Of a DNA stretch of 64,000 nucleotides, positions 54,001-64,000 are shown piece after piece. Made by a program: the position numbers and the translations under genes. Origin of the DNA: Dicyema japonicum (taxonomy: Eukaryota > Dicyemida > Rhombozoa > Dicyemidae); assembly GCA_011109175.1 (NCBI GenBank), contig RDEW01000011.1:630374-694373 (forward strand). Reading direction: 5' to 3'. The notes under the pieces were generated by a model. It was not told where the DNA came from. It did not search any database and saw nothing but the letters and a program-made list of their open reading frames with translations. Position 1 is the first letter of the stretch. Every line of letters starts with the position of its first letter.

Positions 54001-55337
54001 CATTAATTAGAATTTTTATTCAAATGTAAAAAAGGTTTTACTGTCATTCAAGTCCCCTAACGTCAAGCCCTACCCTTTGAACAACTTAATGTATGCTGAA
54101 ATGTGAAGGGGTAAATTAAAATAATCCTATTTTAACCACATTAACCCAAAAAAGACCAAAAAAGGTATTTCGCGATGTTACGTTTATATTCGATTATAGT
54201 TCGTTACGTCGTCGCAACGAAATTTCGACAGTTTTAAATTTGCGCAAACCTGTCAGCCGCTTTTAGTGCCTGATAAAAACTAGAAGTAGTTAACTTTAGT
54301 GGTGAGGTTGTGAAGTCAATCTCCACGTGTTTAATCCACGTTTGGACTGTCAATGACAGAGGGATAAAAGACTGAAGAGTCACCACGTCAGTATTTGCCT
54401 CAATGCAGAGGATCAATCCGCTGCTATCAAGACAAGTCAAAGAAGGTTTTCTTTTTTTTCAATTCCTTCGCTCAAACTTTTGATCAAACAGCATCATCCA
54501 ATAGCATATCCTTCGTCGACCATCCCAATATATCAGTTCCCCGTGAGCCAGATGGCTATGGACAACTTACTCGTATAAGTCATCCACTTTAACTTTGTTT
54601 TAGTGGTGCTTAAAGAACTTGCCCCCAATACCATCTCAGGTTATGGAAAAGGATNGATTTTTTGTTGCGCACTAGTTCTCTTAGGTAGCCCAGGTCGTCC
54701 GCCATGTTCATTATACTGTCAGACGATGTCCACACCCTTGTAACGTAGTGAATCAGGTCGGCAGGTCGACGGGAGGATAAAAAGGTAAAATTTTCCAAAC
54801 AGTTCTGCTGTTATTGTACGGTCGTTATTGTCTCTTGTAGACAGCAGACAGAGACGTCATATTTGGTTAGATCACATACCAGTTGGTGTTTCTTGTAAGG
54901 TTGTATAAGTCCTCTGCAATTGAATTGAAAGATATGATGAGAAGAATAATTTAATGGATGTTGTTAAAATGACTAACAAATCAATAAATCCAATGACATG
55001 CAACCTTTTAAATGTTCTGCTACTTCAAGTTCAGTTGAACAATCTTTTTCCCTTTGAAAAAAATGTCTAAAGATGGAAATTTCAATGAAAACAATATTGA
55101 AAAATATTTCATGTTAAATTATAATTTCTCTAACAATTGATAGTTTTTGTTATTTTCCATATAAATTGTCCTAAATGATTTCATAGATTGGTTATTTTTG
55201 ATAATAATTTAAAACCAAGATTAAGTATTTCTGATATTTTGTTAACAGTTAAGCGCTAAAAATACAAAATAATGTTAAAAAAATAATAAAATTGTCTTAT
55301 TTTTAAAAAGTCCTAATTGTACTATTTTGTTTTAAAA
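54001..55337. other. Unassigned; two opposing short frames
   Basis: At 54234-54440 (minus) and 54395-54592 (plus) there are open frames with protein-like composition (LKLTTSSFYQALKAADRFAQ and FVDHPNISVPREPDGYGQL respectively), but no family match. One N is present near 54655. From 54900 to 55330 the sequence is AT-rich and empty. Confidence 0.3.
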
Positions 55338-55835
55338 TCAATGCACTTCTAGTTGGTAGTGTCGGAACCCACCTTGACGACGATACTGTCCGCATCGGCA
55401 TCTCCACCAGACTTGACTGGAGATTTGTCGGACTCACAAATGCCGTGTGGCGCAACCGTCGATTGTTATGGACACCATGCCCTCTCTTGTCGAAGAAGTG
55501 CAGGACGATTCCCAAGACACAAGGCGATCAACGGAATTGTCAAGCGAGCCTTGAAGTCTGCAAAATACCCAGCCATACTAGAACCTGTTGGCCTGGACAG
55601 AAAAGACGGAAAACGTCGCGACGGGATCACAATTTTCCCATTCGAAAAGGGAAAACCTTTGGTCTGGGACGCTACTTGTGTCGACACGCTTTGCCCGTCC
55701 AATATTGACGGGAGCGCGGTAGACACACTGTATTCCGCGGAAAAAACGATGAGGGCAAAGGAGAAGAAATACGAAGCGTTACGCCGACCGATTCGCGTTT
55801 TATCCGATAGTGGTCGAGACAACTGGAGGAATAAA
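55338..55835 (+). mobile_element. RLE retrotransposon fragment, CCHC and nuclease
   Basis: Close copy of about 6520-7000, inverted. It carries the knuckle (CGATVDCYGHHALSC, RSAGRFPRH) and nuclease core (KRRDGITIFPFEKGKPLVWD) in one frame. PD is changed to RD in this copy, which would destroy the nuclease site. It starts inside the coding region and ends at GGAGGAATAAATG, so both ends are truncated. Confidence 0.85.
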
Positions 55836-56471
55836 TGTCCTATTATTTTTGCCCTAATGATTACTAATAAAACCAGGATGATCTCTAATAAACTGGAGAG
55901 ATTTCTTGTATAAAGGGATAACTTACCTTGGGTATCTCTTAAACCGGTTAATTCCCAATAAGCTGAACATACAAAGACACGCTATATTATGCAAGCTTTT
56001 ACACTTGTTATCTCATCATCTGTGTAGTCTGTCATCAACGAGATTCATCACTTCTTTTTGAATATTCAATTTTGTAGAAGCGATAAAAAACAATCTGGGG
56101 TGTTGTGAATACAATTGACCTCAAACACAAAATACTTCATACTTTGTCTTTCTTTTTCGTTAATTGCCGAAAACTCAAATTAACTGTGTGTTTTGGTACA
56201 AAATCCTTTATATGTTCGCTACTATCAAAATTCATCCGACAGCTCCACACTTGTTTAAATAGTTTTCTCTAATCCCAGGTGGCTTTAAAAGTAACACCTG
56301 CGACTGGTGTCAGTATCTTTAGGATTAAGTTATTGTGTCGACAATTGAATATTCTTATACTGCCTTGAGATTTGCGTTTCAGCAAGAGCCAGTAAACCCA
56401 TTCAGAGAAAGAGTGCCTTATGCAGAAAAATTCCTATCGACCATAAAGAAGTGCACCCTGATATAATTATT
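55836..56471. other. Intergenic, no gene seen
   Basis: Between the RLE fragment and the hAT element. No recognisable exon. Confidence 0.45.
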
Positions 56472-57432
56472 CTGTAGACCAGGGGTGTCAAACTCATTTA
56501 GCTTCGAGGGGGGCATTTATAATAATTTTTCATCAAGGAAAGATTATTTATTTATTTTAGTAAAAAACCAAAAATAAGGAAAAACTAAATATGTAATCAC
56601 CATTTTCTAATCGTGCTTAGAGCAACTTCCGGACATCTTTTTTTCGGATACAATTTTTGATATATCGGGCTCAACTATTCATGTAGTCCAGACTTTTATT
56701 AAAGCCGATAAATTTTCATCTGTGAGTCTTGTTCTTTGAACAGTTTTTGTTAATTTCATAAATGAAAAAAGTTGTTCACACATGTCAAAGAAATGTCTTC
56801 ACACAAATAAGCATTGTCTGGACAAATAATTTTGGCTGTTTTCACGATGAAATCACCATCACAATATTATTTCCCATTCATTGCAAGCATTCTGCTGATT
56901 TCATAGCTTGCAGTAACTGATGCAGTACTTCGATTGTGAATTTGTGTGAAATGAGCCTGTGACGAAGTCATATTATTTCGTAATTCATTCGGCTTTGAGA
57001 CACCCATTGGACCTTATTGGTTAATAAACAACTTAGTACCTTCGAAGTAATCGTATGATCTATGATTAAAATGGTAATGCCTTTTTAAGTTGTATTCTTT
57101 CAGTATGGCGATAAACTGGTTACATATCACACAATGTAATTTTCTATCAATCGTTGTACAAAAATAGAGAATTTCCCAGTTTTTGAAACACTCTCTTTTC
57201 ATCTTTCAAACACCGTTTTTTAGTTCCATAACAAACACGTGGCATTGACAAACAAGATTTCAAATACTATTAAAAAATAATTAAAATCAAAAAATATTTT
57301 ATAATTAAAATTAAAATATTTTGTTTTATAGCCATCGGGCTTCACTGTACCGTTGCACTTAACGAACTCCACTAAACATTACTGTTGCGCATGAGGCTCG
57401 CGGGCCGCATGTTTGACACCCCTGCTGTAGAC
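56472..57432 (-). mobile_element. hAT transposon (GTF2IRD2-like transposase), perfect 8-bp TSD
   Basis: The element is 56480-57424 (945 bp). Left end CAGGGGTGTCAAACTCATTT; right end, read inward, CAGGGGTGTCAAACATGCGG. CTGTAGAC is duplicated at 56472-56479 and 57425-57432. The minus strand retains the BED-type N-terminus (57014-57202) and, at about 56590-56740, the C-terminus (LIKVWTT, then VEPDISKIVSEKK in a broken frame). The centre is deleted, as in the hAT at 3.56 kb. Confidence 0.93.
57014..57202 (-). pseudogene. hAT transposase N-terminal zinc-finger remnant
   Basis: 62 codons: ILYFCTTIDRKLHCVICNQF, then AILKEYNLKRHYHFNH. This is the CxxC...LKEYN(I/L)KRHY...H finger of GTF2IRD2/ZBED-like hAT transposases. 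The frame stops soon after the finger. Confidence 0.82.
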
Positions 57433-57659
57433 ACAAAAATAGACTCTTCGGTTGTCAGCTGGGTCACTGGTGGAATTTTCAAAGAGAATTTAAGAGATAT
57501 TGAAGGCTAGGATCACATAATTAGTTGATTTAACCATTCTTTTCTGGTGGTCTCGTGGTTACATAAATAGCTCTATCGGTGGAAAATGTATGTGACTCAT
57601 CTACGTGGAGGCATTGCTCACTTGAAGTGTTGGAATAGAGTCGCAATCTCTCTATCCAG

Positions 57660-57960
57660 CACTCATGGAGTAACTTTGCATTGTATCCTGCTTTTTTACA
57701 TGGGAGACGTCGAGGAAAGTCCAGATCTCATCATAAAGCTAGTTAACATTAATGAAACCAAAATGAATATTACAGTGCTACAAACGCTTTAACTACAGAC
57801 ATTCAATGTACATCGCTCTTTTTCAAAAACAAAAACTAAATCCACGACAGACAACCTCCACCTTTCAGATACTCAGTTTTCAGACGAGACAAAAGTTATG
57901 GAAGGTATGGAGGCCTAATTACACTGATCAGGAATAATCAAGGTAAGTTCTCATATCCGA
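57660..57960 (+). mobile_element. APE-type retrotransposon 5' fragment with decayed 2A-like motif
   Basis: The frame 57586-57792 includes CILLFYMGDVEESPDLIIKL, then VNINETK, aligning with MLSGDVNPNPGL ... QLNING at the start of the 9.4-kb endonuclease. Further bases to about 57900 resemble the endonuclease in other frames. An APE-type 3' block (GGATCACATAATTAG) lies just upstream, near 57511, from another insertion. Confidence 0.55.
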
Positions 57961-58479
57961 CAGTTTTGATAACTTACCCATTCTCAATAATTCATGTAAA
58001 AACACAAGGACCCACTTCACTCGACATTTTGTCATTCTTCTCTTACGGCTTTTATTTCATGGAAGTTATATATGACTTACCAACCATAACCCCATTCTTT
58101 CCTAGATAAACCGTCCTCAAAAAGGCATCCGAATGTATGGTTATTCCCAACCCTCCAAAACAAACATGAAAAGTTGCCTGAAGCTGACCATAGTCATCAA
58201 AATTTATTTTTAAAATCGTTTCGAGGGTTGACTCAATTTCATTATCAAGGAGAGATAGGAGATCTTATACATCATAACAAGGGAACTTTGGAAGTTGAAA
58301 TGCATATTGGGAAGCAGGAGACGAGTTTTAAGCATAAAAAGTCAAAAATCCTATCCAGGAGGAACAATCTGTCGGCGAACTTGCCAAGAAGCATTTTTTG
58401 TCGCTTAAGGACTCTCTTATTCGATTTGTGTCTATTCCGCATCCAAGGAATTTATGAGAGCATATGTCGTAGTTAGAAC
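57961..58479. other. Unassigned, no gene seen
   Basis: An open plus frame at 58174-58476 has no recognisable domain. Confidence 0.3.
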
Positions 58480-58780
58480 ATATGTGACAAATTTCCACTT
58501 GTTTTAAGAAAAAGGCAAATTGTTCCACGCCAAATAAAAAAAAGACCAAGTGGGTCACCCTGCTGTACTCCCGTATCATGAGGAATAGTTTCATCTCCGA
58601 AAACGAAGGGGGTGGACTCGTATAAGAAAAGTGGACAAGGGTATATTTTCGACGTTCTTTTCAGGCAAACGTCAGGATGACATCCCTTCTGACCGAGTTG
58701 AAGGCATTGCGAAGTTCCGATTTGAAAAAAAAATTTCAGCTCCCAATGATAGTCTGGCGAACTCCCTAACCACATGGACC
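58480..58780 (-). mobile_element. RLE retrotransposon RT motif-B fragment
   Basis: The minus frame reads FLYESTPFVFGDETIPHDTG, then VQQGDPLG, motif B of the RLE family (GVQQGDPLGP), preceded by decayed palm sequence. Truncated on both sides. Confidence 0.75.
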
Positions 58781-59298
58781 TCCAAGTGGAGAAATCATTT
58801 CTATTTCACAAAATTTTAACGAAAAGTAGAAATTTCCTATCCGAAAATGTGAAATAGAAATGCGTATTTCTTGCATTTCCACAGTCACTGTCTCACACAA
58901 CAAGACAGCTGTATTACTTTGTGTCTATGAGCTTTTTAACTGATGATGTAAAAATTTTCATTTTAGGACACCGACGTTTCAGTCAGTATACGTGAAGGGA
59001 GTATTTTGGCCTACGACATCAGGTATTTCACAATATGGCTAGTCTTACGAATATGAACTTAGAGAGTGTTTTATTCATAAAAAGTCGTTCTAAGCCCAAA
59101 GATTTTGACAATTTTGCGTTTTAAGAAATAAAAATTAAAATTACTGCTCATTGTAGGTCAACAATTTATTTTTTAGGGCACTTTAAATGCCTTTTTAGGT
59201 CATTTTTGATGTTAAGGGAAACTTTTCGGATGCCTTACTAATTACTGAACAAGATCGATAGGTGGAAACCATTAATGAGCAAACACACAGGAAAAGGG
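58781..59298. other. AT-rich spacer, no gene seen
   Basis: No exon or element end recognised before the duplicated block at 59299. Confidence 0.45.
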
Positions 59299-59494
59299 GA
59301 CAAAATTACTGTAAAGAGGCAAGGATTTAATAAAATTAAGTCACAACTAACTAATCTTGTAAATTTAGCATACTATTGATAATGTCCCTATCAGAGGGAT
59401 CATCAGCAATAAGCAAGCACTCCCCGTTATTCAACGCTATACCGACTCATCAATCCAATTATTATCAGAATATGACCCATCCAGCTGCATTTCA
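59299..59494 (-). repeat. Near-identical copy of a host-gene 3' end (46281-46486)
   Basis: About 200 bp matching 46281-46486 with only a few differences (for example TTGATAATG for TTGAGAATG, and a small deletion within CTATA(AT)CGACTC). On minus it encodes DGSYSDNNWIDE and LNNGECLLIADDPSDRDILN. Both flanks differ completely from the 46.3-kb locus. Confidence 0.85.
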
Positions 59495-60532
59495 TTTTTC
59501 TACAAATTTGGAGGACTTTGGTAAAATATGGAACTTAACCATAGGACCCGTTAAAATCAATTTTTATAAAATTTAAAAAAGATGACTTTTATACATAAAA
59601 AATGTCAATCACATTGTAGAATATCTCGTTATGTTTATTGATGAACTTGTTAAAACTTGAAAAATTAATTGGAGCCCATTTTGAAAGGGAACCGGTTTTC
59701 GACAATAATATTTCTGTGACATCATCCAGCCCCAGAAACGACTGTCCTGTCTCCATCATACTATTGTTGCTATTTGATTTCGCAAAAGGCCCCTGGGATT
59801 CGCTTCATTCTTTAAAGCTGAAACATACATGTACACACCACGTAAAATTATTTTTTAAAACTTATTCAAAATAAATTATATCAAATTTAATCTTGCTGGT
59901 TGATGGTTCCTATAAGTCTCCAGTTTGATGAATTAACTGACATAACATGCGTTTTGTAATTGAGGATTTTCTTTTTTGTCTGGAACTTTCAGACAGAACA
60001 CGTGGTCAAGATGTTTTTGATGTCGTGACTAGTTTCATGAAATTAAATAAAATTGAATAGAGTAAAGTTGGTTCAATATGTAGGGACGGAGCTCCTTCAA
60101 TGCTTGGTTATCAGGATTTGTCTCTCATATCAAAAAAGTTAATCCTCTAGTACACACACGAATCATTCCGTACTTCATATTCTTTTGCTTCAAAAACATT
60201 GCCACAGGATGATGTTCCTGAACAAATTATAAAAAATAATTAATATTATTCGTTCACGGGCATTGAATCATAGAATTTTTCAGAGTATACGTGAAGAACT
60301 TGGTTCAGAACATTCTATCTTACTGTTCCGCACAAAGGTAAGATGGCTTTCGAAAGAAGAGCTCTAACAAGAGTTGGAAGTTGTATGATGCAAAGGAATA
60401 TTATAATTAAAATTATTGTCAAAATGTTCACTCTTCTCGTTAGTGAAAATATCGCCGCATTTAAGTAAAAATTGTTTTATGGAGAAAGAATGCAATTGAC
60501 TTTATTAAAAAAGAAAATAATCAGTTAATTTA
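59495..60532. other. AT-rich, unassigned
   Basis: The plus frame 59638-59874 starts at TTG and shows no recognisable domain. No transposon ends seen. Confidence 0.35.
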
Positions 60533-60925
60533 TCCCCAGTAAAGCATATTTAAAACTGCCATCCATCCAAAGTGGACCCCGCCGACATTATCGACGTTGC
60601 GTTGCCTCTCACGATTGCACAACAGAGATCAACTGGAGTAGCCACCTGGTCTCACGTGCGTCGTGGCTTTTTAGTGTAGCTAAGCGTCCAAGTTTCTTTA
60701 GGAAGCGAAGCGATTTCCACTTATTCCTCCAGTTGTCTCGACCACTATCGGATAAAACGCGAATCGGTCGCGTAGCGCTTCGTACTTCTTTTCCTTTGCC
60801 ATCATCGTTTTTTCCGCGGAATACAGTGTGTCTACCGCGCTCCCGACAATGTTGGACGGGCAAAGCGTGTCGACACAAGTAGCGTCCCAGACCAAAGGTT
60901 TCCCCTCTTCGAATGGGAAAATTGC
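60533..60925 (-). mobile_element. RLE retrotransposon 3' end, 5'-truncated
   Basis: Near-identical to 6318-6720. It starts with the shared 3' terminal GTTAATTTATCCCCAG, contains the RDRFAFYPIVVETTGGISG tail and the nuclease core up to GKPLVWDAT, and ends at about 60925 where homology stops. Being much less mutated than most copies, it and the 6.3-kb element represent the youngest activity of this family here. Confidence 0.85.
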
Positions 60926-61121
60926 AATGTTTCCATTGCTTGAATTAAACTTGGGAAATGATTTCCCAGATCTTTCAATTTTAAATATGATCGATCAACA
61001 ACTGGAAAATTTAAGTCTCTCGAATCCGCCAATTTCGGGATCGCAAAATCTGGCGGATTCAAGAGATTGATTTTTCATCCATTAATAATGTAAATCAAAA
61101 AATTATTTATAAGCAAAAAAA

Positions 61122-62495
61122 TCAGTAAGTTTTGATTTGTTTTTTTAGAGTTCGTATCATTGAAGATCCAAGCTTTTCGACATTAAAGAATTCTTGATTA
61201 TAAAATTCTTTTAATTTATTTAAGGCTAGAAAGGCCTCGCTAATAGTTACACCTTTCTGACTTTCTTCAAGGGGTTCTTCACTATCAATTTCTTGTTCTA
61301 TTTTCTCCAAATCATTCAAATCAAGTTCTTCGGTTCATTGTAGTCAATTTCGCTGTAAAATATCTCTTCTAAAGGATCACTATGTTCATTTTGTTTAGAA
61401 TATATTCGTAATTTTAAATAACAGGGTTTTCATAATTTATATTTTCAATGTTTTGAATCCATTTTGCGTGTGTGAAGCATTTGAATATAAAAATCTATCT
61501 TGTTCCAAGCATAATTTGTGAATAATATTGCATCTTTTAAGTTTGATTTTTTGTATGCAAAATAGGGAATTATCCCAGCTTCAATTTTATGAATAATATC
61601 AAAATATTAAAAGAATTGAAATTGCATTTGTACGATTTGATTATACCCTGATCCAGTGGTTGCAAAAACGACGTTGTATTTGCTGGTCGAAATATTATTT
61701 CAATTTGGTTTAATTCGATCAAAACCTAATGTAAATGATAGGAAATTTATTATGTGCAGGACATTTATCTACAACAAGCAAAATTTCCTAGGATTTTTAA
61801 ACATCCCAAGTAGTAAGGGTGTTCGTTTATCTGTACCGTCCTCATTTGTACATAACATGACTGAAACTCTGCTTTCAATCATTTTATATCCTGATTTAAG
61901 TTTTTTACAAACACTTTTGGACGGTATCATTTTGTAAAATAAACCAGTTTCGTCGACATTATAAACATGTTGAGCTCCGTAGAGATTGATTTTATTTTTG
62001 ATTAATTCAATAAAATCTGATACTACAATGAGGTCAAAATTAAAGTTGCAGATTCTCCATGCATATTTCGTAACTTCAAACCATTCCTCTTTTTAAATTT
62101 AACAAGCCACCCTTGCTTCCTTGAAATCAGTGATCCCTCGTTTCTATGCAAATGTTTTGGCTTTCTCAGTAATAATTTCATCCTTCAAAATGGCTCCTTT
62201 AACATCCATTGAATTACTTAAAAAATCGTGTCATAATCGATTTCACTGAACTTTAAATATTTTTTGCGAGAAATGTCAAATCGTAAGTTATTCAACATAT
62301 TTCAGATCCTCTTTTACCTCTCAGATCATCAATAGATCTACGAGAAATAGGTGCAAGATATTTTTTGGAAAAGATTTCTGAAATATATACCGGTAATTCA
62401 ATAGTCGATTCAATAAACTTTAAAATGACAATTTTTTGTTTGTTTTTTAATCGTGTACAGTTACGTTTCATAAAAACAACAATAAAAAATGACAA
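61122..62495 (-). pseudogene. Tigger-type DDE transposase remnant
   Basis: In order on minus: NCTRLKNKQKIVILKFIES (N-terminal HTH, 62292-62495), VKGAILKDEIITEKAKTFA and FKEARVA near 62.1-62.2 kb (CENP-B-type second HTH), HVYNVDETGLFYKMIP near 61.95 kb (first catalytic D), and NTTSFLQPLDQGIIKSYK near 61.65 kb. The last is the highly conserved LQPLDQGII segment. An acidic tail follows (SEAFLALNKLKEFYNQE, 61122-61319). Multiple shifts and stops separate the pieces. Confidence 0.87.
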
Positions 62496-62598
62496 CGTGT
62501 TGTAAATTATTTAAAAAATTATTTGAAATTAAGAGACATGATTCATTAAAAATCTGGCGGATTCGAGAAATTTTGTTAAAAAAATGACGGATTAGAGA

Positions 62599-62758
62599 AT
62601 TTATTAGTTATAATGAAGAATTTATTGAAGAAAGAAAATAGAGCAACGGTTATATAGAAGCTGTCCTGACTGCGTGGCTATTCCCTCTCAGGATAGCGAG
62701 CGAGATTCGCTCAAATAACCAGCAGCGCTCACGAGGGTCTCCATTTATTAGTTATAAT
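62599..62758 (-). repeat. SINE-like insertion with 16-bp target duplication
   Basis: ATTTATTAGTTATAAT occurs at 62599-62614 and again at 62743-62758, bracketing a 128-bp insert. Read on minus, the insert begins GGAGACCCTCGTGAGCGCTG and ends in an AATAAATTC-type A-rich tail. The core GTTATTTGAGCGAATC recurs near 35.38 kb. Confidence 0.8.
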
Positions 62759-62811
62759 TGGCGGATTCTAAAAATGGCGAATTCGAGAATTGGTGGATTG
62801 GAGAGACTGTA

Positions 62812-64000
62812 CTACATTCTAAAATTATCTTCCGATTCCCAATCCGTTTAACGACTAGATTATAAATCCATTTTTAATAATAGACAAATAAAATAGTCAC
62901 CAGATTATTAAATACTAACATCAAACATATATTGACAAATTATTTTGAATAACTAGAGAATCACTAAACTCAGAGAATATAAGTAATATTAAAATACATA
63001 TAAGTGTATAAAAAGTTAATATATTTAATAATCAACAACCTTCCTCGCCTGCCTGTTCGCCAGCCTCCTCAGGCAGGTTCGATTCTGGTTGCTGAAACAA
63101 CTCCGAGAGCGCCTTGTCCAATTGAATAAGTGTAAAACTCAACCTTCGTAGTGTTTATGCTTTCTGACAAATCAATTATTAACGATTAAAGTGACAATAG
63201 TAAATTCACATCCACGACAATATAATTACTTTAATGGACAGCTGTCAGTCTCACATTCTGGTAATCCCTCAAAGATTCCAATTCTTTCCCACATTAACAC
63301 ACGACAAACGTATTCACATATATTTTTAATCCATTATAATATTGACACGACAACTATAATGTCAATCAAGTGAGCTAACAACATTAAATAACAGAAAGGT
63401 CAACTTAGCGAACACGTGGTCAATAAATCGAACAAAATAGTCCACTTATCATCCTGCAAAATATATCAACAATCCTCTTAACAAGCCACATAGTTTAAAG
63501 CGGAAAAAAAGCCCGCTTAATTAACCACAGAAAGACCGCCTAATATGGTTACCAAAATAAAAAAAAATCTTGCTAATGAACAAAATATCAATTGTAGAGT
63601 AATCTTCATACTATCCAGAAAAAACAACCCAAAGATATAAATGTTATATATCGTAAAATAATCTTTCCAAAAAATGTTATATATTAATAAATTTCAAAGC
63701 GTTAAAAATGCCAACATTTGAAGGAGACTATTTGAGGCTGAGTCGACAGCTCTATATTCGCACATGAGTGACCTATAAGGATATTTGACAGAAAAGTGTT
63801 AATGTAAAACACATGAATACTAGAAATCACTAGTATAATTTAAAAATCGACATATGCGTGATAAAATGAATCAAATTACAAAACCTTTGATAAGATGGCG
63901 AACCTTAAGATAAACAAAATTTAAGCGGGAAAAATGTTTGTTTAGGAGGTGACCTAATCAAAATGCGCTTAATTAGAAAAGATGGTGGAATATGCATATC
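62812..64000. other. AT-rich, one SINE fragment, no gene seen
   Basis: Apart from the SINE copy at 63.03-63.12 kb, this tail of the window shows no exon, terminal repeat or domain on either strand. Confidence 0.45.
63030..63120 (+). repeat. tRNA-derived SINE, copy of 40.2-kb family
   Basis: Contains CTGTTCGCCAGCCTCCTCAG and GGTTCGATTCTGGTTGC (B box), almost identical to the reverse complement of 40235-40325. Similarity fades after about 90 bp. Confidence 0.6.

Larger units (their letters stand above)
61012..62811 (-). mobile_element. Tigger/pogo transposon, decayed, with TIRs
   Basis: The left end (from 61014) AGTCTCTCGAATCCGCCAAT and the right end (read inward from 62809) CAGTCTCTCCAATCCACCAA are inverted repeats flanked by TA. 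Internal direct and inverted CTGGCGGATTCGAGA motifs extend the repeats at both sides. The minus strand carries a pogo-superfamily transposase in pieces. A SINE-like insertion with 16-bp target duplication sits near its right end. Confidence 0.88.

Overview
The window reads as nuclear DNA of a small, gene-compact metazoan. Identifiable host genes are split by canonical GT...AG introns of only 22-30 nt. The 21 introns in recognised genes average about 24.6 nt by my count. Introns this small combined with animal-type genes (TAF10, TMEM107, OBI1/RNF219, GINS3, SNRPB, UBE2M, RTF1) point to a dicyemid mesozoan (Dicyema and relatives), whose mini-introns are documented. This assignment is inference, because no rRNA or mitochondrial marker lies in the window. 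TAA, TAG and TGA all serve as stops, so the code appears standard.

Host gene islands lie at 0.9-6.2 kb (TAF10, a ZNF474-like C2HC protein, a secreted protein and uroporphyrinogen-III synthase, all on the minus strand), 21.8-22.3 kb (TMEM107), 24.5-25.0 kb (SNRPB), 27.6-30.5 kb (UBE2M, an unidentified gene, RTF1), 32.6-33.4 kb (OBI1-like) and 44.3-44.9 kb (GINS3, with two lesions). Less certain mini-intron genes lie at 15.6, 17.1, 28.3, 41.6, 45.5, 49.7 and 50.7 kb. Together they cover transcription initiation and elongation, splicing, neddylation, replication, heme synthesis and cilia.

Most of the rest is transposon debris. There are three non-LTR retrotransposon families. The first is an RLE-type (R2/NeSL-like) family with a PHD finger; its longest copy is at 6.3-9.3 kb on the minus strand and at least ten further fragments are present. 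The second is an APE-type family whose first ORF carries a 2A-like motif; its best copy is at 9.3-12.0 kb on the plus strand. The third is an RTE-like family, best at 46.7-49.6 kb on the plus strand. DNA transposons include three hAT insertions with perfect 8-bp target duplications (3.55-4.78, 22.86-23.23 and 56.47-57.43 kb), a decayed Tigger/pogo element with terminal repeats at 61.0-62.8 kb, a short pogo-like element at 40.3-41.0 kb, and two Tigger left ends at 19.49 and 43.83 kb. Several tRNA-derived SINE-like families are scattered throughout.

The most striking observation is in the hAT element at 3.56-4.77 kb. Between its two transposase remnants lies a stretch built from pieces of the two flanking host genes: 24 bp identical to UROS exon 2, abutting about 97 bp that match the inverted 5' end of the ZNF474-like gene. 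This looks like templated filler left by gap repair. No bacterial-type operon, CRISPR array, rRNA or intact tRNA gene was seen.
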